Positions 59,915 to 64,000 of a stretch of DNA of 64,000 nucleotides are shown piece by piece. Position 1 is the first letter of the stretch. Each line of letters begins with the position of its first letter. The notes under the pieces are model-generated. The model was given only the letters and a program-made list of their open reading frames with translations, was not told the origin of the DNA and searched no databases. A program made the translations under genes and the position numbers. The DNA lies in the NCBI GenBank assembly GCA_017631315.1, contig JAGBTN010000005.1, positions 62,001 through 126,000 of the forward strand. Direction: 5' to 3'. This stretch comes from Bacteroidaceae bacterium (GTDB lineage Bacteria > Bacteroidota > Bacteroidia > Bacteroidales > Bacteroidaceae).

Positions 59915-62900
59915 TTAGTTTCTGCCAACTACAACGCTGGCCTTTCCTGATACGTTGGCATTATTTCCGCCACCATAGACGTTGCCTAAAATGTTTGCAC
60001 CTTCAACCTTGATACCCTTTTCTGCCGCTGAAACATAGTCAACTGTTTCCGCTGTGCCGATGTTCACTGTCGTGTTACCTATAACGTCTGCTGCATTACC
60101 GCCGCCAAAGACTTCGCCTATAACACCTATGGCACCTGCCGTATGCTCAGGCAAAGTAACATCGCCCTCGCTGAAAGAGATGGTCTTTCCAGGATACTCC
60201 CATGGGCTATAACTTGCGTTCTTGCCAACCACTTCGTTGATGTTCACTGTTGGATTACCCTCCACGACAGCACCCTTACCAAGACCGCCACCGAAGATGC
60301 GACCAATGCTGGTGAATGACTTTACATTGACTGTAGGATCTGCCTTACCGGTAGGAGTAATGTATGGAGCCTGGTTACCACAACCATAGAGTTCGCCAAT
60401 GGTGATGGGATAACAGCCTGTCTCTTCGATGTTGACAGTGATGGAACCATTGATAAGGCCACTCTCGTTATTGCCACCAAAGATGCGGTCGAAATGTCCG
60501 CTTGTGATGTTCAAGACAATATCGCCACCTACATCGGCCTTCTTCGAACCGCCATAGATTTCTGCCAGCTCAGTGATACAGCCCAGTTTTATCTGTGCGT
60601 TGCCTTCCATGTAAGCCTCGTTGCCACCGCCATAGACATCGTCAATGTCCAAGCGACATGAAACATTTGCCTCATCGAGGAAGGCAACGGCTGCTTCGCG
60701 TACATTACCCTTCGTGTTCGAACCGCCGAAAGCACTATGGATGCGACCGCCCAACAGATTAACTGCTGCCTCGCCTGTTCCATAACGTTGCGGTTGCGGC
60801 GTGCCAGATGTCACTTCACCCGTCTGTCCGTTGTACTCATAGGTATAGTAACCTACGTTTGCACCCGGGTTTTCCTGGCCGTTGGGAAGTTCGTCCTTGC
60901 CGTTACCACCGCCAAAGACATAACCTATTTCGTAACAACCCTGGACATTCACTTCCGATGCAGGCACAGAGGCTGCATTACCGCCACCATAGACATATTG
61001 GATACTTATGTCCTCGCAACCATCAATGTTTACTGTTGCTTTCGCCTTTGTGGTTTCAGGATCGTTGGGAACGTATGCAGCCATGTTGCCGCCACCATAG
61101 ACGGCAGCCACATCGTAGGTAGTATTGTCTTTGTTAGTCGACTTCTTGTGGGCGTCATCGTAGCCTACGGTCTTAATGATATTTACCTCCACGTTACCCT
61201 TCGGCGAGCCGTTCAGGTTGTTGCAGCCGAAGATGTTGCCCGTTACTTTGCAGTCGTTGGTTGCACCTGTCTCATTGCTGCCGTTTAGTGTCACGGTAAC
61301 ATCGCCATTGACGTATGCCTCGATGTCTTCAGTAGCACCGTAGAAGCCATTCTTCTGGCCCAAGCCACCACCATAGACATCATGCACGGTGCCGCCCGAC
61401 AGTCTGACGGTTGTGCTGCCTGTGTTGGCCAAAGCGCCGCCGCCATAGACGTCCTTCGATATCGTGCCACCTTGGATGCCCACGCTGGTGGTGCCGTCCA
61501 CGTTGGCGATGTTGCCGCCGCCATAGACGTCGCCGTTCACCGATGCCGTTCCCTTGATCGTCACCTCTGTATTATTACGCGAAGGGCTCTCGTTGCCGCC
61601 GCCATAGACGTTGCCTGCCACGGTGCCGCCATCGACGGTCAGGGAGATGGCGCCGGTGACGTTGCCCAGCTCGGTCATGTCGGTGTTGGTATAGAGGATC
61701 TTCTGGCCGTCATCGGAACCGGTGGTCGCGCGGTACTGCCACGTGAAGGTCTCCGGGGCCACCGTGCCGAAGTCGCTGAACAAACCCGTCTCCTTGGTGT
61801 AGCGAGACTTGGTAGGCTCCGTAGCAGGATAGACATCCAAGGTGTTCGACGTGGCCTTGAAGCCGCCGCCGAAGACGCTCCCCTCGAACGTGCAACCGGT
61901 CAGCTTGGAGGTGACGCTGCCGTTCACCTTGCCCTGGCAGCCGGCTCCGTAGTAGTTGCCCTTGACCGTGCAGCCCTCCAGCTCGTTGGTGACGCTGCCC
62001 GTAGTGGCCAGGTCGAATTTGGCATAGCCGGTGTAGGAACGCGCCACGCCAGTGCCGACACCGCCGGAGTACAAGATAAACTCAAACTTATAGCAGCTGC
62101 CGATACCATAAGTGGCGTTGTTTGTCAACCGCTTGTAGGTTTCGCTAAAAGCAATGGGGAAATTAACATTATTGCCGAAATTAACGCCGGCGTCCTGTTT
62201 TTCACGGTTATATGTGATGGAGGTGCCGCCGAAGCCAGCACCGTAGTACTCGCCGAAGGTGCTGCCCTTGGCGTGGGTGGTCACCGTCTTGCCTGCCGCC
62301 ATGTCGCCGAACTCCGGGCCGCCGCAGTAGAAGTCGACGAAGCTGTTGTTCATCGTGATATCGATGTTGCCCGTGATGCGCGCCGAGGCCGACGTGCCGC
62401 CGCCGAAGAACTTGTAGATGCGCGCATGGTCAATCTTCGCCGTGACGTTGACGCCGTTGGTGTTGGGGTTCTCCATGTAGGCGCCCAGCCATTTGTGGAT
62501 TCTGCCGCCGGCACCCCAGAAATAGATGTTGGCGCCCGTGGCCGTGGCTCCCGCGCAGTAGCCCGTCATGTAGCATTCCTCTATCTCGCCGCCGGTGACA
62601 ACAATTGGGCGGATGGTGGTCACGTAGGCTTTGTCGGTGTGAGAACCGGGATAGAGTTCCTCCACGTAGGCGTTGCCGCCAATCTGCTGGTAGCTCAGCT
62701 TGTAGGCATTGTTGTTTCGTGCACGGACAATCTGGATGAAGTAGCCGCTGTTGGCTATCCAGCGATTGTTGCCGTAGCCGTTGTCACCGGCACTGAAGTC
62801 ACTGTCGTTGATCTCGCACTCGCTCATGAAGCTGACGCAGGTTTCGGTCAGCTCGAACCAACCACGGCCGTGCCAGATGCCGATGGTGGGATAAGGCGTA

Positions 62901-64000
62901 CTGCCGGTGACGCGCTCTGCCATACCCATGCCGATGTTTGGCACGAAGTCGAAGCGTATGGGCGGTATCGGGGAGCGGTCTGTTCTATGATAGGAATACC
63001 AGCCATAATCAGGCTCCTGATTGTTGTCCTCGTCCACACTCATGACGGTGCAGGCTTTGGCGGTATTGAAGATTACCGCGTCTTTCCCCTGGTTATAGTG
63101 GTAGTTGCCTACCAGCACGATGGCCTGCGAGTGCGGGTTGGTGCTGTTGGCCATGTCACGGACCAAATCGCTGAGGTTGGTATAGACGGTCCGTCCGTGG
63201 TAGGTGGTAGGAACTTGATAGGCAAGGTCGGTCTGTCCTTCGTAGTTGGTGTTGTAGCCGAAGTCGGCGCGCGCGTCGCTCAGATAGAAAGCATTGGCAA
63301 AGTTGGCCTCGATGCTGATGGCCGTCACGCCGTAGGGCACGATGTAGTTGCCGCCCTGGGCAAAGATATAGGGGTTGGTGGTGGCGTTGTAGATGTCCTT
63401 GGCCGTGCAGTCGCGGTCGGCAAAGTTGTAGTTTGTCAGCGAGCCTGCCGTGCCGCCGGAGACGGAGGTTATCTTCCAGCCGGTGCAAATCTTACTGTAG
63501 TCGCGCGTCCAGCCTTCAAACTCGTTGGCAAAAGGCAGGACCACCTTTCCCCAGGTGAAGTCGTAGCGCAGGGTGTCCATGTCGGTGATGGGCAGGTCGC
63601 AAGAGTAGCTGCTGCCATTGATGCTGACATTGACTCTGAGGTTGCCGCCGTTGCCCATCTCGGTGAGCTTCTTGCCGGCGAAGTCTTCGGAAGTGGTGGG
63701 CAGGTTGGACGCTATTTCTTCTGTGGTCTTCTTCGTGTCGGTCTCCCACGGCTCGATGATGGGATAAGGCGCCACCTCAGGCTTCAGCACCCAGTGGCCT
63801 ATCTCGGCCACCTGGACTGCCAACGGTGCATTGGTGCCGGTGCCGAAGAGGAAGTAGGCGGCCAGCTCGCGATGCGTGTTCTGGATGTGGCGGTAGAAGG
63901 GGAAGCGCGTCAGGAACACGTCCTTGTCGATGGCCAGCTGGTCGTTGTAGGCCGTGTACGTGAGGTTCGCACGAGAGCGGTAGTAGTTGTATTCGGTCAG
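59915..64000 (-). CDS. Giant 'VYGGGN'-repeat surface protein, N-terminus outside window
   Basis: The frame is open without interruption to the window edge. The in-frame GTG at 63919 is not the start, because 27 more codons (reading LTEYNYYRSRANLTYTAYND onward) continue to 64000. At least 1361 residues are present. The C-terminal ~600 residues contain more than fifteen copies of a (V/I)YGGGN/GG-A-V-G-TTV-I motif about 25-50 residues apart, suggesting a beta-solenoid stalk. The N-terminal half has unique beta domains with aromatic-rich motifs. The protein ends KASVVVGRN without a recognisable anchor or sorting tail. Such giants occur in Prevotella-like genomes. The function is unknown; an adhesin-like role is only an inference. 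Confidence 0.8.
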   Translation of the reverse strand: MTEYNYYRSRANLTYTAYNDQLAIDKDVFLTRFPFYRHIQNTHRELAAYFLFGTGTNAPLAVQVAEIGHWVLKPEVAPYPIIEPWETDTKKTTEEIASNLPTTSEDFAGKKLTEMGNGGNLRVNVSINGSSYSCDLPITDMDTLRYDFTWGKVVLPFANEFEGWTRDYSKICTGWKITSVSGGTAGSLTNYNFADRDCTAKDIYNATTNPYIFAQGGNYIVPYGVTAISIEANFANAFYLSDARADFGYNTNYEGQTDLAYQVPTTYHGRTVYTNLSDLVRDMANSTNPHSQAIVLVGNYHYNQGKDAVIFNTAKACTVMSVDEDNNQEPDYGWYSYHRTDRSPIPPIRFDFVPNIGMGMAERVTGSTPYPTIGIWHGRGWFELTETCVSFMSECEINDSDFSAGDNGYGNNRWIANSGYFIQIVRARNNNAYKLSYQQIGGNAYVEELYPGSHTDKAYVTTIRPIVVTGGEIEECYMTGYCAGATATGANIYFWGAGGRIHKWLGAYMENPNTNGVNVTAKIDHARIYKFFGGGTSASARITGNIDITMNNSFVDFYCGGPEFGDMAAGKTVTTHAKGSTFGEYYGAGFGGTSITYNREKQDAGVNFGNNVNFPIAFSETYKRLTNNATYGIGSCYKFEFILYSGGVGTGVARSYTGYAKFDLATTGSVTNELEGCTVKGNYYGAGCQGKVNGSVTSKLTGCTFEGSVFGGGFKATSNTLDVYPATEPTKSRYTKETGLFSDFGTVAPETFTWQYRATTGSDDGQKILYTNTDMTELGNVTGAISLTVDGGTVAGNVYGGGNESPSRNNTEVTIKGTASVNGDVYGGGNIANVDGTTSVGIQGGTISKDVYGGGALANTGSTTVRLSGGTVHDVYGGGLGQKNGFYGATEDIEAYVNGDVTVTLNGSNETGATNDCKVTGNIFGCNNLNGSPKGNVEVNIIKTVGYDDAHKKSTNKDNTTYDVAAVYGGGNMAAYVPNDPETTKAKATVNIDGCEDISIQYVYGGGNAASVPASEVNVQGCYEIGYVFGGGNGKDELPNGQENPGANVGYYTYEYNGQTGEVTSGTPQPQRYGTGEAAVNLLGGRIHSAFGGSNTKGNVREAAVAFLDEANVSCRLDIDDVYGGGNEAYMEGNAQIKLGCITELAEIYGGSKKADVGGDIVLNITSGHFDRIFGGNNESGLINGSITVNIEETGCYPITIGELYGCGNQAPYITPTGKADPTVNVKSFTSIGRIFGGGLGKGAVVEGNPTVNINEVVGKNASYSPWEYPGKTISFSEGDVTLPEHTAGAIGVIGEVFGGGNAADVIGNTTVNIGTAETVDYVSAAEKGIKVEGANILGNVYGGGNNANVSGKASVVVGRN

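Overview
The window is a chromosomal segment of a Bacteroidales bacterium, most likely Prevotella-like (Prevotellaceae). The evidence is promoters of the Bacteroidetes type (TTTG, 19-20 bp, TAnnTTTG), the block tuf / four tRNAs / hpf / tyrosine recombinase / rpsU, a V-type ATPase operon containing a DUF2764 gene, DUF3667, FAS1 lipoproteins, and secreted CAZymes with Bacteroidetes C-terminal tails. There is no rRNA and no CRISPR array.

Layout. 0-4.7 kb is housekeeping: the tuf 5' end, tRNA-Thr/Gly/Tyr/Thr, hpf, xerC, rpsU, mdh, a nagB-like gene whose catalytic Asp72 is Phe, and a small GlsB-like membrane protein. 5-8.6 kb holds a FISUMP-like lipoprotein, a DUF3667 membrane protein and a secreted ADP-ribosylglycohydrolase-like protein. 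At 8.75 kb a tRNA-His is followed by a McrBC restriction system (8.9-12.4 kb), which looks like a small defence island. 12.7-20.4 kb carries a lipoprotein mutarotase, a FAS1 lipoprotein, and a three-gene block (PH-domain protein, acyltransferase, hrpB). 20.6-25.5 kb has a GH66 dextranase-like enzyme, an ECF sigma factor, a probable anti-sigma factor and a secreted protein. 25.8-30.3 kb is a V-ATPase operon (E, DUF2764, A, B) that stops at a terminator without D, I or K. 30.5-43.8 kb, all on the minus strand, encodes a GH29 fucosidase, a second FAS1 lipoprotein, a 1701-residue discoidin/dockerin protein and a 1307-residue CotH/dockerin protein. 44-50.6 kb is an AraC regulator divergent from a three-gene RND efflux operon. 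50.9-57.6 kb has a glutaminase-A-like protein, a GH31 enzyme and a small exported protein. dnaK follows with a sigma-54-like promoter. The window ends inside a very large minus-strand protein rich in 'VYGGGN' repeats.

The most unusual structure is a set of nine intergenic arrays of short palindromic units, each repeating at exactly 22 bp. All lie on the 3' side of genes. Six use a GGTTAACC core. Three use other palindromic cores (CTGCAG, CACGTG, ACGCGT) separated by AAGTT...AACTT-like spacers. Some final unit pairs fold into terminator-like hairpins, and one array supplies the hrpB stop codon. I do not recognise this family. All statements come from reading the sequence; no database search was run.
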